NCBI GenBank assembly: GCA_965227265.1 | Contig: OZ245738.1 | Coordinates: 2,232,001 to 2,296,000 of the forward strand | DNA length: 64,000 bases | Source of the DNA: UBA2336 sp965227265 | GTDB taxonomy: Bacteria > Bacteroidota > Bacteroidia > Cytophagales > Cyclobacteriaceae | Direction of reading: 5' to 3' | In this document: positions 1 through 8,150 of the stretch, one piece after another | How the letters are laid out: each line of letters starts with the position of its first letter | How positions within the stretch are numbered: position 1 is the stretch's first letter | Notes under the pieces: model-generated | The model's input: only the letters and a program-made list of their open reading frames with translations | Database searches by the model: none | Told to the model about the DNA's origin: nothing | Program-made: the position numbers and the translations under genes

Positions 1-217
1 TAGCACCTGTGCGCCAGATTGCTCCATAAGGCACTTTATCACTTCCAACCATATTTCTTCCACGGGAAGAGGGACGTGAATAAACTACCTCAACATTCAC
101 TCCATCGATGGTACCTTTTGCAGTTTCCTTCGGACTGAGTGGTTTTGAATCCTGTGCAACAACATCTGTAGAGATAAAAGCGACAACTAATGCAACAAAT
201 AAGAGTACTTTTTTCAT
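1..217 (-). CDS. DUF2911 family secreted protein, 3' end cut by the window edge
   Basis: Translation of the minus strand gives a signal peptide (MKKVLLFVALVVAFIS) and then a mature part containing VVYSRPSSRGR and PYGAIWRTGA. These are the hallmark conserved blocks of the DUF2911 family, common in Bacteroidota. Only the first 72 codons are inside the window. A second in-frame ATG lies two codons upstream at 223, so the start is 217 or 223. The function of the family is unknown; export to the periplasm is inferred from the leader. A terminator for the preceding ffh-lspA operon lies just upstream. Confidence 0.8.
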   Translation of the reverse strand, partial: MKKVLLFVALVVAFISTDVVAQDSKPLSPKETAKGTIDGVNVEVVYSRPSSRGRNMVGSDKVPYGAIWRTGA

Positions 218-251
218 AGACATAATTTTTAAGTATTGGATTTAACTAATC

Positions 252-289
252 AAAAATGCCCCGCTTTGCTGTATGACAGAGCGAGGCAT
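252..289 (-). terminator. Rho-independent terminator of the ffh-lspA operon
   Basis: Arms at 256-265 and 280-289 form a 10-bp helix with a 14-nt loop. The one non-Watson-Crick position becomes a G-U wobble in minus-strand RNA. On the minus strand the helix is followed directly by a T run (252-255), so it works in the lspA direction. It sits about 150 bases after the lspA stop and just before the DUF2911 gene. Confidence 0.75.
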
Positions 290-442
290 CTATAAACTAT
301 ATAACAATAAACCTGTAACACTAAAGGTTAACGTGCTAACGGATGTTTGGTTCAGGTTTCAATGTTAATTTTTCAGAAAAATCTTTGAGTGGCTAAATCC
401 CCGACAGCAGATTTCGTATTGCACTGAAAATGTGAATGATAG

Positions 443-955
443 CTACGCTGGTGTAACGGGCTCACGCTTTGGCCGGTCAACAAATGAACCGATAATTATA
501 ATCCCCATACCCGTCATAATGGACACATCGGCCATATTGAAAATGCCTGTTTGAAAAACAACGAAATCAATGTGCATGAAATCCGTAACCGATCCGTAAA
601 CAAGTCTATCATACAGATTTCCGATTCCGCCTCCAATCACAAAGGCAAAACCTAATAGCATAGCTTTCGAAAGATTCTTCTTGGTGAACAAATAGCCCAA
701 TCCAAAACCCAAAATCGCTAACGGAACAAGTGAAAGAAATATAAATCTGACAATCCGGGGAAGAGAATCACCCAGGCTCAAAAATGCACCTTCGTTTTCT
801 ACTCGCATTAAGGTTACGTAATTATCAACTACTGAAATGCGCTCATGATCGTCAATTCGGCTACGCACAATGCTTTTAGAAATCTGGTCACATCCAACGT
901 TAATCGCCAGAATTACGAAAATGACAATTGCCCGAACTATACTTTTATTGTTCAT
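443..955 (-). CDS. lspA: Lipoprotein signal peptidase (signal peptidase II)
   Basis: An inner-membrane aspartic protease that cleaves the signal peptide of prolipoproteins after lipidation. The 170-residue length is normal. Four membrane segments are visible. The family motifs are present: ENEGAF near residue 53, GNLYDRL and FNMADVSI, whose two aspartates form the catalytic dyad. The start ATG overlaps the ffh stop by one base (TAATG), so translation is probably coupled. The many lipoproteins in this window would be its substrates. Confidence 0.96.
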   Translation of the reverse strand: MNNKSIVRAIVIFVILAINVGCDQISKSIVRSRIDDHERISVVDNYVTLMRVENEGAFLSLGDSLPRIVRFIFLSLVPLAILGFGLGYLFTKKNLSKAMLLGFAFVIGGGIGNLYDRLVYGSVTDFMHIDFVVFQTGIFNMADVSIMTGMGIIIIGSFVDRPKREPVTPA

Positions 956-2286
956 TATTTCCCGAATGGATTCATCGATGACATTGCCTTCTTCGCTCCG
1001 CCCATTTTATTCATCGTCTTCATCATCTTGCGCATGTCACTAAATTGTTTGAGTAATTGATTCACTTGTTGAACCGATGTTCCGCTGCCTTTTGCAATCC
1101 GGTCTTTACGGGGACCATTTATAATATCCGGAGTTTCGCGCTCTTGCTTCGTCATGGAGCGGATAATCGCTTCAACAGGTTTGAAAGAATTATCATCCAC
1201 ATCAAGACCTTTCATGGCTTTGCCTACACCCGGGATCATGCTCATCAAGTCTTTAATGTTACCCATCTTTTTGATCTGTTCGAGTTGGGTAAGAAAGTCA
1301 TTAAAATCAAATTGGTTTTTACGAAGCTTGGCGTTAATGCGTTTTGCTTCATCCTCGTCATAAGTTTGTTGCGCTTTTTCAACGAGACCAACCACATCAC
1401 CCATGCCCAAAATTCTTCCGGCCATCCGATCGGGATAGAAACGATCAATGGCTTCCATCTTCTCACCCGTGCTGATGAACTTGATTGGCTTATCAACAAC
1501 TCTCCGGATCGATAACGCAGCCCCGCCACGTGCATCACCATCGAGCTTGGTTAAGACAACACCATTAAAATTCAATCGATCATTAAATACCTTCGCTGTG
1601 TTAACCGCATCCTGACCGGTCATTGAGTCAACCACAAAAAGTGTTTCAGAAGGATTTAACGCTTCCTTCAGCCTTGCGATCTCATTCATCATCTCTTCAT
1701 CCACCGCCAAACGGCCGGCTGTATCGACAATGACTACGCGATGATTATTTTTCTTAGCATGCTCAATGGCAGCTTTAGCAATCTTTACAGCATCTTTATT
1801 TTCAGGCTCTGCATAGACTTCAACACCAACCTGTTCACCTAAAACTTTCAACTGGTTAATCGCAGCCGGACGATAAATGTCACACGCTGTTAGTAAAACT
1901 GAACGACCCTGTTTTTTCAAATAGCTCGCAAGCTTGCCAGAAAATGTTGTCTTACCCGAACCTTGTAACCCGGCAATCAGGATAACGGCTGGATTACCTT
2001 CTATTTTAATGTCTTCACTCTGACCACCCATGAGGGCAGTAAGCTCATCGTTGGTGATCTTTACCAAAAGCTGACCGGGTGAAATAGCGGTGAGCACATC
2101 CTGCCCCATCGCTTTTTCCTTGATATCGTCTGTGACCTCCTTCGCTACTTTATAGTTCACGTCAGCATCGATCAATGCCTTGCGGATCTCCTTAATGGTT
2201 GTCGCAACGTTTACTTCGGTGATCCTTCCCTGGCCTTTCAGTGATTGAAAGGCCTTTTCAAGCTTTAAACTTAAATTATCGAACAT
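955..2286 (-). CDS. ffh: Signal recognition particle protein Ffh (SRP54)
   Basis: The GTPase and signal-sequence-binding subunit of the signal recognition particle, which targets nascent membrane proteins to FtsY and SecYEG. The 443 residues show the N domain (1-90), the G domain with GLQGSGKTT, DTAGR and TKLDGDARGG, and a C-terminal M domain rich in methionine (MRKMMKTMNKMGG) that binds 4.5S RNA and signal peptides. First gene of a two-gene operon with lspA. A Bacteroidota -7 box lies 29 bases upstream of the ATG. Confidence 0.97.
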   Translation of the reverse strand: MFDNLSLKLEKAFQSLKGQGRITEVNVATTIKEIRKALIDADVNYKVAKEVTDDIKEKAMGQDVLTAISPGQLLVKITNDELTALMGGQSEDIKIEGNPAVILIAGLQGSGKTTFSGKLASYLKKQGRSVLLTACDIYRPAAINQLKVLGEQVGVEVYAEPENKDAVKIAKAAIEHAKKNNHRVVIVDTAGRLAVDEEMMNEIARLKEALNPSETLFVVDSMTGQDAVNTAKVFNDRLNFNGVVLTKLDGDARGGAALSIRRVVDKPIKFISTGEKMEAIDRFYPDRMAGRILGMGDVVGLVEKAQQTYDEDEAKRINAKLRKNQFDFNDFLTQLEQIKKMGNIKDLMSMIPGVGKAMKGLDVDDNSFKPVEAIIRSMTKQERETPDIINGPRKDRIAKGSGTSVQQVNQLLKQFSDMRKMMKTMNKMGGAKKAMSSMNPFGK

Positions 2287-2314
2287 GGACGTGATTTTTT
2301 AACGGAATAATCAT

Positions 2315-2322
2315 CAAAGGTA
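2315..2322 (-). promoter_or_regulatory. Probable promoter -7 box for ffh-lspA
   Basis: The minus strand reads TACCTTTG, a full match to the Bacteroidota -7 consensus TAnnTTTG. It would place transcription start near 2308, about 20 bases before the ffh ATG. No clear -33 TTTG is found at the right distance; a TTTCG near 2342-2346 is the nearest candidate. Confidence 0.5.
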
Positions 2323-2393
2323 AGGCGTATTCGCCAAAACCCGAAAGAAATAAACGGGAAGGTTTACCTTCTTAAGGGTATGCGAAATATTAT

Positions 2394-2401
2394 TAATTTT
2401 G
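2394..2401 (+). promoter_or_regulatory. Possible -7 box for the potassium channel gene
   Basis: TAATTTTG matches the TAnnTTTG consensus 19 bases before the channel ATG, in the gap divergent from ffh. No convincing -33 element is present, so this is a tentative call. Confidence 0.35.
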
Positions 2402-2420
2402 AAAGATTTGACCTTGTTCT

Positions 2421-3212
2421 ATGACTATCCGCAGGCGGATTTACCTAACCCTTGAGCCAACTGAAAAAGGCGGCTTCCTGGAACGTATCTTTGAATGGAT
2501 ACTGCTAACCATTATCATCCTAAATATCCTGGCGATTGTCTGTGAATCCATCAAAGAAGTTCACGAACAATACGGTCATATCTTCCATACCTTCGAAGTA
2601 TTCTCCGTTGTATTTTTTACGATTGAATATGTATTGAGAATCTATTCGATTGTTGAGAATAAAAATTATACCGATCCGATAACCGGTAGAATTAAGTTCA
2701 TCGGCACGCCCATGGCGCTGATTGATCTTATGGCATTCTTACCCTTTTATCTTTCTTTCCTACCGTTGGATTTACGTTTCCTGAGAATTTTCAGGCTTAT
2801 GGGATTATTCAGAATGTTTAAGGTTGCGCGTTATATGCACGCACTTTCGATGTTCAAAAAGGTAATCAATGATCGCAGGGAACAACTAGTGTTAAGCGTA
2901 ATGTTTATCCTGTTTATACTCGTGATCATCTCTACGATCATGTACTATGTAGAACGTGAAGCGCAGCCCGATAAGTTTTCCAGCATTCCGGCAACAATGT
3001 GGTGGGGCATAGCAACGCTGACTACCGTGGGGTATGGAGATATGGTTCCCATGACGGTATGGGGAAGAATTTTAGGAGGAATGTTTGCCATAACGGGTGT
3101 AGGACTTTTGGCTTTACCTGCCGGTATTCTGTCGTCCGGATTTTTTGAAATGATGCATCGGCCACGTACCAGAAAGTGCCCACATTGCGGAGAGGAATTT
3201 CACAGCGAGTAA
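2421..3212 (+). CDS. Voltage-gated potassium channel, six membrane segments, zinc-ribbon-like tail
   Basis: An ion channel of the VIC/Kv superfamily. Hydrophobic segments S1-S6 are visible. S4 carries regularly spaced arginines (LRFLRIFRLMGLFRM, about residues 116-130), the voltage-sensor pattern. The pore loop contains the K+ selectivity filter TTVGYGD near residue 200. The C-terminus ends in CPHCGEEFH, a short CxxC zinc-knuckle-like motif. The 263 residues match bacterial Kv channels. It is probably monocistronic and divergent from ffh. Confidence 0.93.
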   Translation: MTIRRRIYLTLEPTEKGGFLERIFEWILLTIIILNILAIVCESIKEVHEQYGHIFHTFEVFSVVFFTIEYVLRIYSIVENKNYTDPITGRIKFIGTPMALIDLMAFLPFYLSFLPLDLRFLRIFRLMGLFRMFKVARYMHALSMFKKVINDRREQLVLSVMFILFILVIISTIMYYVEREAQPDKFSSIPATMWWGIATLTTVGYGDMVPMTVWGRILGGMFAITGVGLLALPAGILSSGFFEMMHRPRTRKCPHCGEEFHSE

Positions 3213-3483
3213 GAGATATTTTAACAAACTTCGCCAAACCCTACAGGCCGATTTTGAAAGATGGTCAATTACCACCTTTCTTCTCAATACATCAATCGCC
3301 TGATCATTCAGTTTAAGCTGAACTTCGTAACTCACTCACCATAAGCATTCGATCAAATTCTGCTATTGCTTACGCGATTTTCAGACACGTTACGTTCGCC
3401 ACTCAAATCAAAAATATTCTTACAATCTGAACGCATAGCGAACGCGCATTGTTATTTTAGTACTGTCTATAAAAAATCGGGTT

Positions 3484-3612
3484 ATGAAATCTAACACTAA
3501 AATTTTCCACGTGAATCCGCTAGGGCGGGACCTGATCATTCTTATAACCGCAGGTATGCTGATTGCCGGAGCACTGGTAACTGTCGGTCTGATTTTGATC
3601 AATCAATTTTAG
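3484..3612 (+). CDS. Small single-span membrane protein, 42 residues
   Basis: ATG at 3484 opens a 42-codon frame ending in TAG. The product starts with a polar stretch containing NPLGRD and continues with one long hydrophobic segment (about residues 17-39: DLIILITAGMLIAGALVTVG and on), ending INQF. The pattern of short basic head plus one membrane span is that of a real small membrane protein and not of random sequence. Its stop lies 18 bases from the convergent end of the next gene. Function unknown. Confidence 0.55.
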   Translation: MKSNTKIFHVNPLGRDLIILITAGMLIAGALVTVGLILINQF

Positions 3613-3630
3613 AATTTCGCTGAGGTATCC

Positions 3631-4128
3631 TTAGCTTAGCTTATCCAGCTTATATAAAATAAGTCTGCGTTCCTCTCCTTTCAGGTTGAGGTCGTCACAC
3701 ACTTTGGCTGACGTTGGCCAAAAGAAACCAAGCCCTATCATGCTCGCTACATACAGAATGGTGAAGTATTGATCTTCGGTTAAGTAAAAACCAATGGCAA
3801 GCAAAATCAATCCCGACATGATAAAGGAAAACCGAATCATGGTAAGCGTATAATACCGATCCAGGCGATCACCCAAACTACCAAGCGTTAGGATGCTTTT
3901 CAATTTATTTTTGAACAACACAAAAGAAACGATCCACTCCGTCAGCACGATCAAAATAGTCACCAATAAGAATATCCGGTTAAAATCGATATTATGCGAT
4001 AGCCCTTCAATATCGCCTGTTTTCATCTCCCAGTACAGCACAACAAACGTTAGCAATGGTATTAATACCAACGCATACAAACGGCCATGGAGCTTATAGA
4101 AATACTCGGGTACTGAGTTGTACTTCAT
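3631..4128 (-). CDS. Hypothetical membrane protein with four predicted spans
   Basis: 165 residues with hydrophobic segments near 18-35, 50-70, 95-113 and 120-140, separated by short charged loops (KNKLKS, DRLDRYY). The C-terminus is cytoplasmic-like and basic (LKGEERRLILYKLDKLS). I do not recognise the family. It is divergent from the TetR regulator, with an 86-base gap that would hold both promoters. Confidence 0.7.
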   Translation of the reverse strand: MKYNSVPEYFYKLHGRLYALVLIPLLTFVVLYWEMKTGDIEGLSHNIDFNRIFLLVTILIVLTEWIVSFVLFKNKLKSILTLGSLGDRLDRYYTLTMIRFSFIMSGLILLAIGFYLTEDQYFTILYVASMIGLGFFWPTSAKVCDDLNLKGEERRLILYKLDKLS

Positions 4129-4190
4129 ACGAGGGGTTATTATTTGTCTAAATTATGGAATTGATATTTCAGCGAAAGACTATTTTCTTA

Positions 4191-4198
4191 TATTTTTG
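4191..4198 (+). promoter_or_regulatory. Probable promoter -7 box for the TetR gene
   Basis: TATTTTTG matches TAnnTTTG 16 bases before the ATG of the TetR gene. A TTG at 4171-4173, 17 bases upstream, could serve as a weak -33 element. No palindrome like the paa operator is present here, so autoregulation through that motif is not supported. Confidence 0.45.
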
Positions 4199-4214
4199 AG
4201 TTATATAGCAGTAG

Positions 4215-4805
4215 ATGGAAGGAGCAGTTAATTTATCGAGGAAGGAACAGGTGATCCGAAGTGCCGCAGAGCTCTTCAAAGAAAAAGGATATGCCGCATC
4301 TTCCATGCGCGATCTCGCTCAGAAACTGGGCATTGAAGCTGCTAGTCTTTATTCGCACATCAAATCAAAAGAAGAGATACTGCAAACACTTTGCTTTGAC
4401 ATGGCTACCGATTTTCGTGAATCGCTTGACAAGGTTGAGAAGCAAAATGTTCCTGCCAAGGAAAAACTAACCCTTGGAATTATCGGCCACGTAAACGTAA
4501 TGGCGCGTGACCTGACTGCATCTGCAGTATTCATGAATGAGCATAGGCATTTGAGTAATCCATTTTTGCGCGATTTTCTTTTGCTGCGCATAAATTATAT
4601 CAATCGTTTCAAATCGATCATTGAAGAAGGCGTGGCCAAAGGTGAATTCAAAAAAAATATTGATACCAAGCTTGCAGTTATGACGCTTTTCTCGTCACTG
4701 AACTGGATGCCGATGTGGTACAGTCCCGAAGGTTCAATTGAACCGAAGGAATTAGGCCAGCAATTGGCCAATATGCTCGTAAACGGGCTGAAACAAAATA
4801 CCTAG
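4215..4805 (+). CDS. TetR/AcrR family transcriptional regulator, candidate regulator of the paa operon
   Basis: 196 residues. The N-terminal 60 residues form a TetR helix-turn-helix domain, with AAELFKEKGYAASSMRDLA and the recognition helix region AASLYSHIKSKEEIL. The rest is an all-helical ligand-binding domain. It lies upstream of and codirectional with the phenylacetyl-CoA epoxidase operon, separated by one lipoprotein gene. TetR-family PaaR proteins control such operons in other bacteria, so a PaaR-like role is plausible. An 18-bp palindrome in the paaA promoter is a fitting operator. The link is inferred from position only. Confidence 0.88.
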   Translation: MEGAVNLSRKEQVIRSAAELFKEKGYAASSMRDLAQKLGIEAASLYSHIKSKEEILQTLCFDMATDFRESLDKVEKQNVPAKEKLTLGIIGHVNVMARDLTASAVFMNEHRHLSNPFLRDFLLLRINYINRFKSIIEEGVAKGEFKKNIDTKLAVMTLFSSLNWMPMWYSPEGSIEPKELGQQLANMLVNGLKQNT

Positions 4806-4866
4806 TAGTAACCCAGCTTGCGTTCCAACCCAGAAAGCTTAGTCAGTGTCTAATAAAAAAGGACAT

Positions 4867-5334
4867 ATGAAACAGCTGATCTATTCCCTCATTCTTATCG
4901 TGACCATTGGAGCGTGCTCTAAAAATGAACCCTTTTTAGCAGAGGATGATAACCTTGCAATAACGTCAGCTACCGACTGCGATTTGATTTCTCTCGTTTC
5001 ATTTGAGTTAATTTATTACTACAGCGATCCGTTCGAAATAAAAAACGCTTCTATCCGCTCCAACGAGCTTGTGTTTGATGTGGCCTATGGTGGAGGATGC
5101 GGAGAAGTCGATTTTTCATTACTCGTTAGCAATTCCTTTATGGAATCCTTTCCGGTTCAGACACATGCTGTCCTTGTGTTAAAAGATAACGATACCTGCA
5201 AACGTAAAGTAACCCGGGAGATTTGCTTTGATCTTACTGAATTGGCAGAACTATATAAATCTAGCTACCAAACTTCGAAGGGTTCTATTAGCATTTCCAT
5301 ACCCGGACAGTCTCCCGTTTTATACACGTTTTAA
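4867..5334 (+). CDS. Hypothetical lipoprotein
   Basis: The ATG at 4867 is preferred over an upstream in-frame GTG at 4846 because a purine-rich AAAAAAGGA precedes it and because it gives a clean lipoprotein leader: MKQLIYSLILIVTIGAC, with lipobox IGAC. The mature part has four cysteines, probably two disulphides, and is beta-rich. No family was recognised. It lies between the TetR gene and paaA, and its stop is about 47 bases upstream of the paa operator palindrome. Confidence 0.75.
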   Translation: MKQLIYSLILIVTIGACSKNEPFLAEDDNLAITSATDCDLISLVSFELIYYYSDPFEIKNASIRSNELVFDVAYGGGCGEVDFSLLVSNSFMESFPVQTHAVLVLKDNDTCKRKVTREICFDLTELAELYKSSYQTSKGSISISIPGQSPVLYTF

Positions 5335-5380
5335 GAGCCTATTTTCGCGGGAATTAAAGTTTTTTTCGCTGTGTTATAGC

Positions 5381-5404
5381 TATGCACACGTGTGCATAAA
5401 TTTG
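5381..5404 (+). promoter_or_regulatory. paa operon promoter with overlapping 18-bp operator palindrome
   Basis: TATGCACACGTGTGCATA at 5381-5398 is a perfect palindrome. Its last two bases are also the first two of TAAATTTG (5397-5404), an exact Bacteroidota -7 box 26 bases before the paaA ATG. A dimeric repressor bound here would cover the core promoter. The -33 element is weak. Repression by the TetR protein encoded at 4215-4805 is inferred from its position. Confidence 0.7.
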
Positions 5405-5430
5405 GGTAAATTGAGGCCAAATCAAGAGCT

Positions 5431-6417
5431 ATGTACGGAGGCGGAAACACATTTGAAGGTATCAAGACGGACAGCGTTGCACAGGAAGATCCCATAAAGC
5501 TGGCTGAATTCGAAGCGCGTATTGAGCGTGGCGAAAAAATTGAACCGAGCGACTGGATGCCGGCATTATACCGCAAGCAACTAATCCGAATGATTGAGCA
5601 GCACGCGCACAGCGAAATCATCGGTGCATTACCAGAAGGCACCTGGATTACCCGGGCACCTGGATTTAAGCGTAAGCTTTCCTTAATGGCCAAGGTGCAG
5701 GATGAAGTTGGTCATGGACAATTATTATACAGTGCTGCTGAAACATTAGGCAAAACTCGCGAGCAGATGATCGATGATCTGATCAGCGGTAAATCAAAAT
5801 ATTCAAACATCTTTAACTATCCCGCGATTACCTGGGCCGATTCATGTTTCATCTCCTGGTTGGTGGATGCAGGTGCCATTGTAAATCAATTGGCGAATGC
5901 TAAAGGAAGTTATGGCCCGTACTGCCGCGCCTTGGATAGAATTTGTGCCGAGGAATCGTTTCACTTAAAGTTCGGACATCATTGTGTTATCTTTTTAGCA
6001 ACGGGTACTCAGAAGCAACGCGACATGTTCCAGGAAGCAATCAATCGCTGGTGGAAACCGATGATGCATTTCTTTGGGCCGTCTGATAAAATCTCAGCAC
6101 ACACAGAAGTATTGATGAAATGGAAAGTAAAGATGTCATCGAACGATGATGTTAGAAATCAGTTTCTGGATATGTATGTGCCTAAAATCTGGGAGCTTGG
6201 CTTTACTATTCCGGATGATAAGCTGAAGAAAAACACCGAAACAAACCGTTGGGAATATACCGAACCGGATTGGGAAGAATTCAAACGTGTAATCAACGGT
6301 GATGGCCCGTGCAATAAAGAACGCCTCGAAGTAAGACGCATTGCCGAAGAACGCGGCAAGTGGGTTCGCGAAGCTCTAAAGACTCCTAAAACAAAGTATA
6401 TGGTCCCGCTCGCATAG
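5431..6417 (+). CDS. paaA: Phenylacetyl-CoA 1,2-epoxidase, catalytic subunit PaaA
   Basis: The di-iron catalytic subunit of the PaaABC(D)E multicomponent monooxygenase, which epoxidises the aromatic ring of phenylacetyl-CoA in aerobic phenylacetate degradation. The 328 residues contain the ferritin-like metal ligands in DEVGHGQLLY (about 90-100) and CAEESFHLKFGHH (about 171-183). Length and N-terminus (MYGGGNTFEG) agree with PaaA. First gene of the operon, directly downstream of the palindromic promoter, with a 56-base gap to paaB. Confidence 0.96.
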   Translation: MYGGGNTFEGIKTDSVAQEDPIKLAEFEARIERGEKIEPSDWMPALYRKQLIRMIEQHAHSEIIGALPEGTWITRAPGFKRKLSLMAKVQDEVGHGQLLYSAAETLGKTREQMIDDLISGKSKYSNIFNYPAITWADSCFISWLVDAGAIVNQLANAKGSYGPYCRALDRICAEESFHLKFGHHCVIFLATGTQKQRDMFQEAINRWWKPMMHFFGPSDKISAHTEVLMKWKVKMSSNDDVRNQFLDMYVPKIWELGFTIPDDKLKKNTETNRWEYTEPDWEEFKRVINGDGPCNKERLEVRRIAEERGKWVREALKTPKTKYMVPLA

Positions 6418-6473
6418 GCACACAATCGACTGTCAACGGTCGACTGTGGTCTATTTTAATCTTTATATAATTA

Positions 6474-7082
6474 ATGAACTCATTAGATCCTCGTGTAAAT
6501 CGTTTGCCGGCAATCGGGCAGCCCGGAGAAATTATCACCAAGGTTCCGCTTGATCAGTTTGGTACGTTCGAAGTTTTTGTTCAGCCGAAGGAGGGCAAGC
6601 CTTTTCAACATGAAGGAATTGTGCATGCACCGGATCTGGAGATGTCATTTATTCTTGCCAAAGAAGCTTTTACCAGAAGGTTTACGTGTGTTTCGTTGTA
6701 TGTATGTGATACGCGAAACGTATATGTATCGCCCATGACGGATGGAATAAACAACGCGTATGATTTTATAACCGATACCGTAGAACAGAAAAGCGAGAAG
6801 ACTTCCTACGAAATCTATCAGTTACAAAAACGTGGAAAGCAACACACACATGCCGGAACTGTACAGGCTGGTTCTCCACAGGAAGCCATGACCGAAGCAA
6901 AGAAAGCGTTCAAAAATGATAAGATGGTGTACAACGTGTGGGCAATTAAATCAGCTGATATTCGGTTTACCTCTCCTGAGGAAAAAGAACTCTGGCTTAC
7001 ACTACCAGAAAAGAAATTCCGTGATGCTTCGGATTATAAGGGCGGAGATAAACTGAAAGCATTTCTAGAAAAAGCAAAATGA
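6474..7082 (+). CDS. paaB: Phenylacetyl-CoA epoxidase subunit PaaB, with a tandem duplicated domain
   Basis: Structural subunit that bridges PaaA-PaaC dimers. The E. coli-type protein has about 95 residues; this one has 202. It seems to contain two PaaB-like units: one starting at FEVFVQPKEGKPFQHEG (about 31-47) and another at YEIYQLQKRGKQHTHAG (about 112-128). Each is followed by an alanine-rich helix (SFILAKEAF and EAMTEAKKAF) and a V-rich strand. The second copy carries the standard C-terminal extension (SPEEKELW). Its stop overlaps the next start by 3 bases. The 56 bases before it hold two direct copies of TCGACTGT (in 6429-6450). Confidence 0.88.
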   Translation: MNSLDPRVNRLPAIGQPGEIITKVPLDQFGTFEVFVQPKEGKPFQHEGIVHAPDLEMSFILAKEAFTRRFTCVSLYVCDTRNVYVSPMTDGINNAYDFITDTVEQKSEKTSYEIYQLQKRGKQHTHAGTVQAGSPQEAMTEAKKAFKNDKMVYNVWAIKSADIRFTSPEEKELWLTLPEKKFRDASDYKGGDKLKAFLEKAK

Positions 7083-7414
7083 TGTTGAATCGTATAAATC
7101 CATATACTCCTCACATTATAACCGGAATCGGAATTGCACTCTATTACCTTGGAGTTCCTTATGGCGATCTGATTTGCTATATAGGATTTATCCTGACTGG
7201 TATTTATTATCTATTGATGGAGCTTCAGAACAAAAGCCAAGTATCCCTGTACTTCCGGATTGTACTGATAAGCGTTCCGGCACTGATTATTCTTCTGGGA
7301 TTGCAATGGCTTATTCTGGGAGAAAATACATCGATAATAATTATTCTTCTGATCGTGATGTATTCATTTATCAAAGTTAAGGTTGAGAAAAATCATGAAC
7401 GAAAACGCGCTTAA
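7079..7414 (+). CDS. Small membrane protein inside the paa operon
   Basis: 111 residues, almost entirely hydrophobic, with three or four predicted spans: about 13-27, 33-46, 57-78 and 84-97. It ends in a basic tail (KVKVEKNHERKRA). The start overlaps the paaB stop (ATGA) and the end overlaps the paaC start by 20 bases, so it is translationally coupled to both. I do not recognise a family. Its place between paaB and paaC suggests an accessory role, for example in substrate uptake, but this is only context. Confidence 0.7.
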   Translation: MMLNRINPYTPHIITGIGIALYYLGVPYGDLICYIGFILTGIYYLLMELQNKSQVSLYFRIVLISVPALIILLGLQWLILGENTSIIIILLIVMYSFIKVKVEKNHERKRA

Positions 7415-8150
7415 AGAACTACTTTACAAAATTGCCGATGACCAATTAATTTTAGGTCATCGTAATTCGGAATGGACTGGTTTTGGTCCGCTGCTCGAAG
7501 AAGACATTGCATTCTCTTCTATGGCTCAGGACAAGATTGGTCATAGCTATGCACTTTATCAGATGTTGCAAGCTCTTGGTGAAAATGAACCAGACACGGT
7601 TGCCTTTACGCGCAATGCCAGTCAGTTTCATAACAGCATTTTGGTTGAGTTGCCGAACGGAGAATATGACTTCAGTCTTGTTCGTCACTTTCTTTATGAC
7701 ACTGCTGAATCGATTCGTTTTGAAATGCTGAGCGAATCATCGTATCAACCCCTGGCTGATATCTCCAAAAAAATTCGCGCTGAGCTTCGCTACCATACAC
7801 TTCACGCCAATACATGGATGAAACAATTAGGCAGCGCGACACAAGAAAGCACTTTGCGTTTGCAAAATTCTTTGAACCTCGCCATGCCTTATGCACTAGG
7901 CTTGTTTGAAGAGTCTCCTTATGAAAAAGATTTGATCAACACCAAAATTTTTGGTGGCGAACAGGCTTTGAAGGATCGCTGGATGAAAAAGGTTGAAGAG
8001 ATCATCGCTCAAACAAATCTTCAGCTTCCTGATTTGAAAACATTACAACCGGTTTATGGTGGCCGTACAGGTAAGCATAGCGAACATCTCCAGTCTCTGC
8101 TGGATGAAATGAGTGAAGTATTCAAAATTGATCCTACTGCCGAATGGTAA
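7395..8150 (+). CDS. paaC: Phenylacetyl-CoA epoxidase subunit PaaC
   Basis: Structural ferritin-like partner of PaaA. The ATG at 7395 (MNENALKELLYKIADDQL) is preferred to an upstream in-frame TTG at 7383. Typical blocks are present: LGHRNSEWTGFGP (about 24-36), DIAFSSMAQDKIGHSYALYQ (about 41-60), and a C-terminal GGRTGKHSEHL motif shared with PaaC proteins. About 251 residues, the usual length. Overlaps the neighbouring genes on both sides. Confidence 0.95.
   Translation: MNENALKELLYKIADDQLILGHRNSEWTGFGPLLEEDIAFSSMAQDKIGHSYALYQMLQALGENEPDTVAFTRNASQFHNSILVELPNGEYDFSLVRHFLYDTAESIRFEMLSESSYQPLADISKKIRAELRYHTLHANTWMKQLGSATQESTLRLQNSLNLAMPYALGLFEESPYEKDLINTKIFGGEQALKDRWMKKVEEIIAQTNLQLPDLKTLQPVYGGRTGKHSEHLQSLLDEMSEVFKIDPTAEW

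Noticed and set aside
4846..4866. GTG start for the lipoprotein gene
   Set aside because: It would add seven charged residues before a perfect lipoprotein leader; the ATG at 4867 has a better upstream purine run.
6429..6450. Two TCGACTGT direct repeats between paaA and paaB as a regulatory site
   Set aside because: The copies are short, only one pair exists, and they sit inside an operon; not enough to call a site.
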